A stretch of 21,832 bases of DNA, from assembly GCA_002377855.1 (NCBI GenBank), contig DFQQ01000012.1:1-21832 (forward strand). Reading direction: 5' to 3'. Under the pieces are notes generated by a model. It had not been told where the DNA came from and ran no database searches. It saw only the letters and a program-made list of their open reading frames with translations. The DNA comes from Acidovorax delafieldii (lineage in GTDB: Bacteria; Pseudomonadota; Gammaproteobacteria; Burkholderiales; Burkholderiaceae_C). The number at the start of each line of letters is the position of its first letter. Position 1 is the first letter of the stretch. A program made the translations under genes and the position numbers. Below, piece by piece: positions 14,866 to 21,832 of the stretch.

Positions 14866-15669
14866 TTGTTCAAATTAACCAGCCTCAACCTCAACGGCAT
14901 CCGTTCGGCCACCAGCAAAGGCGTGGAGAGCTGGATCGCCACCACGCGGCCGGATTGTATTTGTGTGCAGGAAGTCAAGGCCCAGGCAGCGGACGTCGCC
15001 ACCCGCTTTGAGGTATTGGCAGGGCTCACGGGCCATTTCCATTTTGCGCAAAAAAAGGGCTATTCGGGCGTGGGCGTGTACACGCGCCACGAGCCTTCGG
15101 ACGTCGTCGTCGGCTACAACTCTCCCGAATTTGACCCCGAGGGCCGGTACGTGGAACTGCGCTTTGACACCCCGTCCAGAAAGATGTCGATTGTGAGCGC
15201 TTATTTCCCCAGCGGCTCCTCGGGAGAAGAGCGCCAGCAGGCCAAATTCCGCTTCCTGGCCGAGTTCTACCCGCACCTGTTACAACTGAAAGCGCAACGG
15301 GACTTCATCTTGTGTGGCGACGTGAACATTGCCCACCAGAACATTGACCTGAAGAACTGGCGCAGCAACCAGAAGAACAGCGGTTTTCTGCCGGAAGAGC
15401 GGGCTTGGATGACAAAACTGTTAGACACAAGTGATGAAGGAGCAGGACTGGTGGACGTTTACCGTCAGTTACAACCTGCGACCACCGACACGGCTTACAC
15501 CTGGTGGAGCAACCGGGGCCAAGCCTATGCCAACAACGTGGGCTGGCGGCTGGACTACCACCTGGCCACACCCGCTCTGGCTGCATTGGCACGCACCGAG
15601 TCCATCTACAAAGGCGAGAAATTTTCGGACCACGCGCCCATCACCGTGGACTACGACTTCGCGCTCTGA
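14866..15669 (+). CDS. xth: Exodeoxyribonuclease III (AP endonuclease, ExoIII family)
   Basis: A base-excision repair enzyme that cleaves at abasic sites and removes 3'-blocking groups. All catalytic residues are present on the 267-residue numbering: Glu36 (CVQEVKA), Tyr113 (SAYFP), Asp152/Asn154 (GDVNIAH), Asp230 (RLDYHL) and Asp255-His256 (SDHAPI). I chose the TTG at 14866 (MFKLTSLNLNGIR) because the family begins directly with this strand and GGGA lies about 6 nt upstream. The ATG at 14854 (four more residues, no ribosome-binding site) is the alternative. In that case it overlaps the pyrE start codon by two bases inside CCATGG. Confidence 0.93.
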   Translation: MFKLTSLNLNGIRSATSKGVESWIATTRPDCICVQEVKAQAADVATRFEVLAGLTGHFHFAQKKGYSGVGVYTRHEPSDVVVGYNSPEFDPEGRYVELRFDTPSRKMSIVSAYFPSGSSGEERQQAKFRFLAEFYPHLLQLKAQRDFILCGDVNIAHQNIDLKNWRSNQKNSGFLPEERAWMTKLLDTSDEGAGLVDVYRQLQPATTDTAYTWWSNRGQAYANNVGWRLDYHLATPALAALARTESIYKGEKFSDHAPITVDYDFAL

Positions 15670-15680
15670 CGCGCATCTCA

Positions 15681-17639
15681 ATGCCCCAGCTCACCGATAC
15701 CGAACCGTCGCTGCTCCAGTGCATCCAGCCGCAAACCACTGAATCCCTGTGGATGCTGCTTTCCACGCCGCACCCTGCGATCGGCAAAGCGCGCCACTTG
15801 GGCGAAGCACTGCTGCACGCCGGCCTGATCACACCCGCAGCGCTGGCCAGCAGCCTGCAAACCCAGCAGCAGGAAAGGGACAAGGGCCGGGGGCGTCCCA
15901 TCGGTCAGATCCTGGTCGAACAGCACGACCTGACACAAGACCAGTTGCGGCAAGTGATTTCGACCTGGTTGGGCGAATACATGGTCGACCCCGCCCACCT
16001 TGCCCCCGAGCTGGATGCGCTTGCCCTGGTGCCCCGGACGGTGGCGGAGCGCGAATCGGTGCTGCCATTGCTGATACGCGACGAATCGCTGGTGCTCCTC
16101 ATGGCAGACCCGTACGACCGGGTTTTGCTCAACGAACTGCGCTTTTTGACCCAACGCCGCCTGGTGCCCCTGAAAGCGGCGCCCGGCACCCTGGCGCCCG
16201 CCATATCCAAGGCCTACAGCGTCCATGCGGGCGACCCGCCTGGGGCGCCGCGCGGCAAACTCCTGCCGGGCGCGCCCGGCAGCGAAGCAGCGCGCGCGCA
16301 GTCAGCCGTTCGCGCCACATCGCAGGAGCTTGCACAGAACCTGAGCGATTCGGCCCCCGACAGCAACGCGACCGAAACCGATGTGGTGAGCGAGTCCGAC
16401 AACACCCTCGTGCGGCTGATCAACTCGGTCATCAACGAAGCGATTGCCCATCGCGCATCCGACATCCACATCGAAACCGAGCCAGCGCCCAACAACGTGC
16501 GCATCCGCCTTCGCATCGACGGCGATCTGGTGCCGCACCTTGAACTGTCTGCGCGCTTTCGCTATGCCTTGGTGGCACGCATCAAGATCATGGCCAACAT
16601 GGACATCTCCGAGCATCGCAAGCCACAAGACGGGAAGATCGACTTCTCTCGCTTCGGCGGCCCGCCCGTGGAGCTGCGCGTGGTCACCGTACCCACATCG
16701 CGGGGCCTGGAAGATGTCGTCCTGCGCCTGTTGGCTGGCGCAAAGCCCTTGCCTCTGGACGCCATAGGGCTGACGCCGGCCAACCTGCAGGTCATGCGCG
16801 AGATGGTGCGCAAGCCCTACGGACTGGTGCTGGTGGTAGGGCCCACAGGCTGCGGCAAGACCACTACGCTGCACTCGGTCATCAGCGACATCAACACGGC
16901 GGGCCGCAAGATATGGACTGCCGAGGACCCGATCGAGATCACGCAAAGTGGCCTGCGCCAAGTGCAGGTCAACCCGCGCATTGGCTGGACCTTTGCGGCG
17001 GCGATGCGCACCTTTTTGCGTGCAGATCCTGATGTGATCATGATTGGCGAGATGCGGGATGAAGAGACGTCGCGCATCGCCATCGAAGCGTCGCTGACCG
17101 GGCACTTGGTGCTCTCGACACTGCACACCAATTCGGCGCCCGAGAGCATTGCGCGGCTGCTGGAGATCGGCCTGGATCCATTCAATTTCTCCGACTCGCT
17201 GCTGGCCATCCTCGCGCAGCGCCTGGTGCGTCGCCTGTGCAAGGCATGCCGACAGGCCACCATCGCAGACGATGAGACCCTGCTGGGCATGGCGTCGCAG
17301 TACCTGCCCAGCGGCTGCGCCAACAGCCCTGACACGCGAGCGGCGCTCGTGCAGCGCTGGCGCAAGAACTATGGATCGGGCAACGGTGAGCTGCAACTCT
17401 GGCGCCGGGTGGGGTGCAAGGAATGCGAGGGGCACGGCTACCGCGGGCGCATGGGCATCCACGAGCTGATGCTCAGCGACGAAGCAATCCGTCAGCACAT
17501 CCGCCGCCGGGCATCCGCCACCGAGATTCGCCAGGCGGCTCTGGCCGCAGGCATGCTCACCCTGCGCCAGGACGGCATCGAGAAAGTGCTTCAGGGCCTC
17601 ACCGACATGCCCGAGGTGCTGGCGGCCAGCAACCTCTGA
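15681..17639 (+). CDS. GspE/PulE/PilB-family secretion ATPase (orphan)
   Basis: A cytoplasmic hexameric ATPase of the type II secretion/type IV pilus family, 652 residues. The N-terminal region (about 35-190, including GEALLHAGLI and GQILVEQHDLT) is a GspE/MshE N-domain. A low-complexity linker (about 185-235) leads to the ATPase core: Walker A GPTGCGKTTT (387-396), then Walker B/Asp-box MIGEMRDEET (454-463). Four cysteines, 520/523 (CKAC) and 579/582 (CKEC), form the zinc site of GspE/PilB proteins. No pseudopilin, inner-membrane platform or secretin gene is nearby, so its machinery must be encoded elsewhere. It starts 12 bp after the exonuclease gene, probably in one transcript. No ribosome-binding site is visible at 15681. 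Confidence 0.88.
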   Translation: MPQLTDTEPSLLQCIQPQTTESLWMLLSTPHPAIGKARHLGEALLHAGLITPAALASSLQTQQQERDKGRGRPIGQILVEQHDLTQDQLRQVISTWLGEYMVDPAHLAPELDALALVPRTVAERESVLPLLIRDESLVLLMADPYDRVLLNELRFLTQRRLVPLKAAPGTLAPAISKAYSVHAGDPPGAPRGKLLPGAPGSEAARAQSAVRATSQELAQNLSDSAPDSNATETDVVSESDNTLVRLINSVINEAIAHRASDIHIETEPAPNNVRIRLRIDGDLVPHLELSARFRYALVARIKIMANMDISEHRKPQDGKIDFSRFGGPPVELRVVTVPTSRGLEDVVLRLLAGAKPLPLDAIGLTPANLQVMREMVRKPYGLVLVVGPTGCGKTTTLHSVISDINTAGRKIWTAEDPIEITQSGLRQVQVNPRIGWTFAAAMRTFLRADPDVIMIGEMRDEETSRIAIEASLTGHLVLSTLHTNSAPESIARLLEIGLDPFNFSDSLLAILAQRLVRRLCKACRQATIADDETLLGMASQYLPSGCANSPDTRAALVQRWRKNYGSGNGELQLWRRVGCKECEGHGYRGRMGIHELMLSDEAIRQHIRRRASATEIRQAALAAGMLTLRQDGIEKVLQGLTDMPEVLAASNL

Positions 17640-17685
17640 CCGGCCTGGTTCAAAGGGATGGAGATGACCGAGCCCAGGTTCGGCA

Positions 17686-17734
17686 GCATGCCGAGGGCTG
17701 CATGCCGAGGGCTGCATGCCGAGGGCTGCATGCC
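17686..17734. repeat. 14-bp tandem repeat, 3.5 copies
   Basis: The unit GCATGCCGAGGGCT occurs perfectly at 17686-17699, 17700-17713 and 17714-17727, then partially (GCATGCC) at 17728-17734. Each unit begins with the palindrome GCATGC or near it. It begins 47 bp after the secretion-ATPase stop codon. The copies are identical, which suggests recent expansion by slippage. Confidence 0.9.
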
Positions 17735-17822
17735 CGGCAGAGCGGCTGCGCCGAACTGCCGGGCACGCTGGCACCAGCCGGGGCAAAGTAGAGCAGCCAC
17801 TGGGGTGGGAATTCAGCTAATT

Positions 17823-17837
17823 TAGGGGGTAACCCTA
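17823..17837. promoter_or_regulatory. Palindromic candidate operator
   Basis: TAGGG (17823-17827) and CCCTA (17833-17837) are perfect inverted half-sites five bases apart, about 225 bp before the reductase gene. The spacing of half-sites suits a dimeric regulator. No regulator gene is present in the window and no function can be shown from sequence. Confidence 0.25.
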
Positions 17838-18062
17838 GGGAAGGCTGACAAGGGGGCCCACCACAATTTCTCTTCACCACACCAGCGCTTCTACCCGATC
17901 GACATTGATGAATTGATACCGTTTGCGAGCGGCCAAACCAGCGCTTGACCCACGCGGCGTCTGCGAAACCCGCCTTCCGCGCCTTCGGCAGTCACCGCGC
18001 CCCGCCGCCCCGCATTGCGGTCATCCCCAGTGATTGCGTCTCCCCTGATCGGAACTCCCCCC

Positions 18063-19004
18063 ATGACAGCACCCACCCGCCCGGCTTTGCAAAGTCCACA
18101 TCTGCGCGCATGCGATGCGGCGGCAACGGCGCGTGCCCTGCCCTTCGCGGAACTGGTCCAGGCCATCGAGGTGGCTGCCGTGGAATACAACGATGGGCAC
18201 ATCCTGAGCCCTGAGCGCCTCGTCGTGCCCCTGGGCCCCGGCGGCGTGATGTTGAGCATGCCGGCCACATCGCACGACATTGGCATCCACAAGCTGGTCA
18301 ATGTGCAGCCCGGCAACGCAGCCTTGAAGCTGCCCACCATCCACGGCATCGTCACCGTGTGCGCGGCTGGCACGGGTCAACCCCTGTGCCAACTGGACGG
18401 CCCGGTCGTGACGGGCCGGCGCACGGCGGCGGTGTCGATGGTGGCCATCCAGCGCCTGCTGGGGCGGGCGCCGCAGCAGATCCTCATCATTGGGACGGGC
18501 GTGCAATCACGTCACCACATCCAGGCGATCTCCGACTTGTATCCCGCCTGTGCCGTGTGGGTGCGGGCCCGCGAAGCCGCTGCCGCAGAAGCCTTTTGCG
18601 CAGAGTTTTCGTGCTCGATCCACGCCAAGGCCTGCCCTGCCGACATCCCCGACGGGGTCGACGCCGTCATCACACTCACCACAGCCACCGAACCGGTCTA
18701 CAACGAGGAGGCGCGGGTGGGCCGGGTGGTGGTCGGCGTGGGCGCGTTCAAACCTGAAATGGCCGAAATCGGCAAAAACACCCTGGACGCCAGCGTGCTG
18801 TATGCCGACGACCCGGCCGGCGCGCGCCATGAAGCAGGTGACTTGCTGCGTGCGGGGGTCGAATGGAGCGCGGTTCGGGCCCTTGCGCGGCTGGTGCGCG
18901 AAGAGCCAGACCGTTCCCACCCCTTCGTTTTCAAGAGCGTGGGCACCGGTGCGTGGGACCTGGCTGCGTCGCGCGTCGCCATGGCATCGCTCGGCCTCGC
19001 CTGA
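18063..19004 (+). CDS. Ornithine cyclodeaminase/mu-crystallin family; probable Delta1-pyrroline-2-carboxylate reductase
   Basis: A 313-residue NAD(P)-dependent enzyme. Landmarks of the family: KLVNVQPGN with Lys77, GRRTAAVS (118-125), and the Rossmann motif IIGTGVQSRHH (142-152). The family includes ornithine cyclodeaminase, but the adjacent hydroxyproline dehydratase gene favours reduction of Delta1-pyrroline-2-carboxylate to L-proline, the role of LhpI-type enzymes. That assignment rests on context. An upstream in-frame TTG at 18015 would add 16 residues. The ATG at 18063 is preferred, with GGAA about 10 nt before it. Only 22 bp separate it from the next gene, indicating an operon. Confidence 0.75.
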   Translation: MTAPTRPALQSPHLRACDAAATARALPFAELVQAIEVAAVEYNDGHILSPERLVVPLGPGGVMLSMPATSHDIGIHKLVNVQPGNAALKLPTIHGIVTVCAAGTGQPLCQLDGPVVTGRRTAAVSMVAIQRLLGRAPQQILIIGTGVQSRHHIQAISDLYPACAVWVRAREAAAAEAFCAEFSCSIHAKACPADIPDGVDAVITLTTATEPVYNEEARVGRVVVGVGAFKPEMAEIGKNTLDASVLYADDPAGARHEAGDLLRAGVEWSAVRALARLVREEPDRSHPFVFKSVGTGAWDLAASRVAMASLGLA

Positions 19005-19026
19005 CTTGTTGTAAAGCGAACCGACC

Positions 19027-20034
19027 ATGCAGATCACACGCACCATCAGCACCGTGGAAGTGCATACCGGTGGAGAACCCTTTCGCATCGTCACCTCGGG
19101 TCTGCCCAAGCTGCCTGGCAGCTCCATCGTGGAGCGCCGCACGTGGTTGCTGGAGAATGCCGACGACATCCGACAGGCCTTGATGTTCGAGCCCCGCGGG
19201 CATGCCGACATGTACGGCGGTTACCTCACACCGCCCGTCACCCCCACAGCAGACTTCGGCATCATCTTCCTGCACAACGAGGGATACAGCGACCATTGCG
19301 GGCACGGCGTGATTGCCCTGGCCACCGCGGCCGTCGAGCTCGGCTGGGTACAGCGCACCGAACCCGAGACCCGCGTAGGCATTGATGCGCCGTGCGGCTT
19401 CATCGAGGCGTTTGTGCAGTGGGACGGATCCCATGCCAACGGTGTGCGCTTCGTCAACGTTCCTTCGTTCATCTATCGGCGCGACGTCACGGTCACCACA
19501 CCGAGTTTTGGTGACGTGACAGGCGACATTGCCTACGGCGGCGCTTTTTATTTCTACACCAGCGCCCAACCCCATGGGTTGGAAATCCGCGAATCCTCGA
19601 TCGAAGCGCTCAAACAGTTCGGGGCCGAGGTAAAGGCGGCTGCCAACGCCGCGTTTGCCGTGGTCCACCCCGAGATCCCGGAAATCAACCACATCTACGG
19701 CACCATCATCGACGGCGCGCCCCGGCGTCCCGGGTCCACGCAGGCCAACTGCTGTGTCTTTGCCGACCGGGAAGTAGACCGATCCCCCACGGGCTCCGGC
19801 ACCGGCGGGCGCGTGGCACAGCTGTATTTGCGCGGGTTGCTCGGCAAGGGAGACCTCCTGATCAACGAGTCCGTCATTGGCACCGTCTTCCGTGGGCGCG
19901 TGCTGGAGGAAACGCGGGTGGGCGACTTCCCAGCCGTCATCCCCGAAGTCTCTGGCACCGCCTACATTGCAGGGTTTTGCACCTGGGTCCTGGACGAGCG
20001 CGACCCGCTCAAAAACGGTTTTCTGGTGCGCTGA
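19027..20034 (+). CDS. Proline racemase family; probable trans-3-hydroxy-L-proline dehydratase
   Basis: A 335-residue cytoplasmic enzyme of the proline racemase fold. True racemases and epimerases use two cysteines. Here the first is kept (Cys91 in SDHCGHG), but the second position is threonine (Thr255 in DRSPTGSGTGG). The Cys/Thr pair is the known signature of trans-3-hydroxy-L-proline dehydratase, as in human L3HYPDH, which makes Delta1-pyrroline-2-carboxylate. The upstream gene encodes a likely reductase for exactly that product. The start MQITRTISTVEVHTGGEP is typical. There is no strong ribosome-binding site. An epimerase role is unlikely given Thr255. Confidence 0.82.
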   Translation: MQITRTISTVEVHTGGEPFRIVTSGLPKLPGSSIVERRTWLLENADDIRQALMFEPRGHADMYGGYLTPPVTPTADFGIIFLHNEGYSDHCGHGVIALATAAVELGWVQRTEPETRVGIDAPCGFIEAFVQWDGSHANGVRFVNVPSFIYRRDVTVTTPSFGDVTGDIAYGGAFYFYTSAQPHGLEIRESSIEALKQFGAEVKAAANAAFAVVHPEIPEINHIYGTIIDGAPRRPGSTQANCCVFADREVDRSPTGSGTGGRVAQLYLRGLLGKGDLLINESVIGTVFRGRVLEETRVGDFPAVIPEVSGTAYIAGFCTWVLDERDPLKNGFLVR

Positions 20035-20114
20035 TTCACGCCATTCGCTCACCAACACCGCCCCCGGTCCTGCCGACAGTTTTCTCACTCACCTCCTCAA
20101 TCAAGGACATCACC

Positions 20115-21239
20115 ATGAAAAAAATCGCATTCAGTCTGACCGCCGTGGCATTGGGCCTGGCAGCCCTGACCGCCCAGGCCCAAGAGCGCATCCGCGTGGG
20201 CTTCATGAGCCCCGTCACGGGCCCACAAGCGGCCAACGGCGTGGACAACCGCGACGGTGTGCTGCTCGCACTCAAGGAAATCAACGCCAAGGGCGTGAAG
20301 ATCGGCGGCAAGCCCGTGGTCTTCGAGCTGGACGTGAATGACGACGGCGCCGACCCCAAGCAAGGCGTGCAGATTGCCCAGTCGCTGTCCGACAAGAAGA
20401 TCAAATTTGTCATGGGCCCCTACAACTCGGGCGTGACCATGCCCGCCGCACGCGTGCTCAATGATTCGGACATCGTGGTGCTGACGGTGGCTTCCAACCC
20501 CAAGATCACGGAGATGGGGTACTCGAACCTGTTCCGCATCGGCGCCAGCGACAACCAGCTGGGCACCAAGATGGCGACGTATGCCGCCCAGGACCTAAAG
20601 GTCAAGACCGTTGCCGTGATCGATGACCGCACGGCCTATGGACAGGGCGTGGCGCGCGAGTTCACCGAACAGGCCAAGCGCCTGGGCGTGAAAGTGGTGG
20701 CTTCCGAGTTCACCACCGACAAGGCCACTGATTTCAGCTCCATCCTGACCAACATCCGCGCCTCCAAGGCCGACGCGGTGTTCTACGGCGGCTACTCGCC
20801 CCAGGGCGGCCCGCTGCTCAAGCAAATGCGCGCCCTGGGCATTTCTGGCCCGCTGCTGGGCGGTGACGGCATCTGCTCGTCCGAAACAGCCAACCTGTCG
20901 CAAATTTCTGGCGACCTGAACACCTTCTGCACCCAGGGTGGTTCGATGCTCGACCGCAGCGACAAGGGCCAGAAGTTTGCAGAACGCTATCGCGCCGAAT
21001 ACAAGCGCGATCCGCTGACCTACGCCGCTGCTTTCTACGACGGCATGCACATGCTGGCCGCCGCGGTCGAGTCCACCCAGTCGACCGACACCAAGAAGAT
21101 CGTTCAGGCCATTGCCAACGGCAAATACGCCGGCGTGACCGGTGAGTTCTCTTACGACGCCAAGCACGACCTGAAGTCCTCGGCCGTGACGGTCTACACG
21201 TTCAAGGGCAAGGACGTGGTGCCCCTCAAGAGCCTCTGA
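20115..21239 (+). CDS. Branched-chain-type ABC transporter substrate-binding protein (LivJ/LivK family)
   Basis: A 374-residue periplasmic binding protein of the type I fold. Signal peptide at residues 1-22 (MKKIAFSLTAVAL... AQA). The mature protein starts ERIRVGFMSPVTGPQA and contains the family's DDGADPKQGVQIAQSL, VMGPYNSGVTMPAA, DDRTAYGQGVA and TYAAAFYDGMHMLAAAV segments. The family binds branched-chain amino acids, but also amides, proline and aromatic acids. Beside the hydroxyproline enzymes, an imino-acid ligand is a reasonable guess and no more. The ATG at 20115 has AAGGA 7 nt upstream. No permease or ATPase gene accompanies it, and a strong terminator follows. It lies 80 bp after the dehydratase gene. 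Confidence 0.9.
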   Translation: MKKIAFSLTAVALGLAALTAQAQERIRVGFMSPVTGPQAANGVDNRDGVLLALKEINAKGVKIGGKPVVFELDVNDDGADPKQGVQIAQSLSDKKIKFVMGPYNSGVTMPAARVLNDSDIVVLTVASNPKITEMGYSNLFRIGASDNQLGTKMATYAAQDLKVKTVAVIDDRTAYGQGVAREFTEQAKRLGVKVVASEFTTDKATDFSSILTNIRASKADAVFYGGYSPQGGPLLKQMRALGISGPLLGGDGICSSETANLSQISGDLNTFCTQGGSMLDRSDKGQKFAERYRAEYKRDPLTYAAAFYDGMHMLAAAVESTQSTDTKKIVQAIANGKYAGVTGEFSYDAKHDLKSSAVTVYTFKGKDVVPLKSL

Positions 21240-21258
21240 TCAAGGGCTGTGATCGCCG

Positions 21259-21294
21259 AAGCCCCTGCCGACATTTGCCGGCAGGGGCTTTTTT
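21259..21294 (+). terminator. Intrinsic terminator closing the hydroxyproline cluster
   Basis: AAGCCCCTGCCG (21259-21270) and CGGCAGGGGCTT (21279-21290) form a perfect 12-bp stem with an 8-nt loop, followed by six T (21289-21294). It lies 19 bp after the binding-protein stop codon. Confidence 0.92.
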
Positions 21295-21399
21295 CATGGC
21301 GGCACGCTCTTGGCAAGGCAAAAGTGCAGCGGTTAACCTTCGCGTGCCGTGGGCGTGCAAATGCCTGCGAGTGTTTACCAGTGCTATCGCTGTTGATCG

Positions 21400-21813
21400 C
21401 ACGACCATTTACTGCTTCTCTTGGCACAGGCCGAGCACGCGAAAATTGCCCACTCGCACTCCGAGGTTCTTGATCGTGGACGCGCATAACGCGAAGAGCA
21501 CGGACACCAGAGACTCTCAAGGGCTGTGACGCGGGCAAGCAAGTCCGGGGGGCAAAGCGCCACCTTGGGCTAGACACTCAAGGGCTGCCGCACGCCATTA
21601 GTAACAGGTATAAGTGACAGATCACACAGAGGCCTTTCAGACATCGCGGCGCTGCAAACCTGATTTGAACCGGATACAAACCCTGCTTTGCGACGGCAGC
21701 TATGTGGGCAAGCCGTCGGCCCCAGGGAGGCCAGAATATTCTGGGCGGACACATCACCGTGCAAATACCAAACGCAGTGAACTGCATACGTTCAAGGTGA
21801 TACCCCAGTGCTA
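21400..21813 (+). pseudogene. Degraded IS5-family transposase, frameshifted and truncated
   Basis: Pieces of one IS5-family transposase appear in order but in different frames. About 21443-21508 reads KLPTRTPRFLIVDAHNAKST (first catalytic Asp). 21528-21602 reads DAGKQVRGAKRHLGLDTQGL and on. 21614-21715 includes RIQTLLCDGSYVGKP (second catalytic Asp). 21738-21767 reads ILGGHITVQI. 21770-21808 reads KRSELHTFKVIPQ. At least four frame breaks separate them. The part with the catalytic Glu (after IPQRW in intact relatives) is absent, because the sequence passes into the IS tip at 21814. The beginning is uncertain: TTIYCFSWHR near 21401 may be the upstream HxYF-like region. Matches are to remembered family consensus. 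Confidence 0.75.
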
Positions 21814-21832
21814 GTGTGGTGTCTCAAAAGTA
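21811..21832. mobile_element. Terminal tip of an insertion sequence (right edge)
   Basis: GTGTGGTGTCTCAAAA begins at 21814, directly after a TA, and runs to the window end. It matches the left-edge tip inverted, with one mismatch in 22. The element body would lie to the right. It interrupts the transposase relic inside the codons that normally read IPQRW, so this is a second, later insertion into older IS sequence, or a deletion joint at an IS end. Confidence 0.6.

Larger units (their letters stand above)
17640..18062. other. 423-bp intergenic region with tandem repeats and a palindrome
   Basis: There is no credible gene here. Contents from left to right: the 14-bp tandem repeat listed separately; a hairpin CCGGCAG/CTGCCGG (17734-17740 and 17755-17761) without a T-run; the TAGGG-N5-CCCTA palindrome listed separately; and a 10-bp direct repeat ACCAGCGCTT at 17881-17890 and 17937-17946. 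The promoter of the hydroxyproline cluster should lie here, but I see no confident -35/-10 pair. Confidence 0.5.

Noticed and set aside
17686..17734. A CRISPR array
   Set aside because: The 14-bp units are directly adjacent with no spacers, and no cas gene is present.
18063..19004. Calling this a true ornithine cyclodeaminase
   Set aside because: The family match alone does not separate the activities. The neighbouring dehydratase makes the substrate of the reductase branch, and no ornithine or arginine degradation gene is nearby.
19027..20034. Calling this a proline racemase or 4-hydroxyproline 2-epimerase
   Set aside because: The second catalytic cysteine is replaced by threonine (Thr255), which fits dehydratases of this fold and not two-base racemases.
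21275..21529. An 84-codon frame after the final terminator as a real small gene
   Set aside because: Its C-terminal part is the frameshifted start of the transposase relic, and the rest shows no family or ribosome-binding site.
21240..21587. Three copies of TCAAGGGCTG (21240, 21517, 21578) as a dispersed short repeat
   Set aside because: The second and third copies fall in transposase text reading SQG.. and DTQGLPH. The first follows the LivK-type stop codon and looks coincidental.
1..21832. The whole window as a composite transposon
   Set aside because: The interior carries essential genes (mreB, gatCAB, pyrE) in an order typical of the chromosome, and each IS tip has its own apparent TA target. 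IS copies at segment or contig edges explain it better.

Overview
The window looks like a chromosomal segment of a GC-rich betaproteobacterium of the Comamonadaceae, probably Acidovorax-like. The evidence is gene content and order (mreBCD-mrdA divergent from gatCAB, pyrE divergent from an exonuclease III gene), protein sequence style, and two intergenic repeats resembling the AGCGCTTGAT-type dispersed repeats of that family. The genus is inference; no rRNA or tRNA gene is present to confirm it.

Layout. 1-22 is the tip of an insertion sequence. 23-321 has no recognisable gene but holds an intrinsic terminator and a foldable leader. 322-1080 is a TauE/SafE permease. 1363-3843 is a polar amino-acid ABC importer (binding protein, permease, ATPase) with a terminator after the binding-protein gene. 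3939-4844 is a DMT/EamA transporter. 5009-9758 (minus strand) is the rod-shape cluster mreB-mreC-mreD-mrdA. 9977-13336 is gatC-gatA-gatB, divergent from mreB. 13450-14855 (minus strand) is pyrE followed by a DUF4124-type exported protein. 14866-15669 is exonuclease III, divergent from pyrE with nearly touching start codons. 15681-17639 is a stand-alone GspE/PulE-type ATPase.

17640-18062 is a repeat-bearing intergenic region. 18063-21239 is a small catabolic cluster: a Delta1-pyrroline-2-carboxylate reductase-like enzyme, a proline-racemase-family protein whose Cys/Thr active-site pair points to trans-3-hydroxy-L-proline dehydratase, and a LivK-type binding protein closed by a strong terminator. 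The two enzymes together would convert trans-3-hydroxy-L-proline to L-proline.

21400-21813 is a heavily frameshifted IS5-family transposase relic. The tip of another insertion sequence interrupts it at the right edge. The two window edges carry the same 22-bp sequence in inverted orientation (21/22 identical), so the window appears to run from one IS copy to another. Much of the interior is housekeeping, so I read this as a contig or segment bounded by IS copies and not as a composite transposon. I found no CRISPR array, prophage, toxin-antitoxin or defence system, and nothing I would call a wholly new system. The points most worth following are the hydroxyproline cluster beside the IS relic, the orphan secretion-type ATPase, and the pyrE/exonuclease III head-to-head start.
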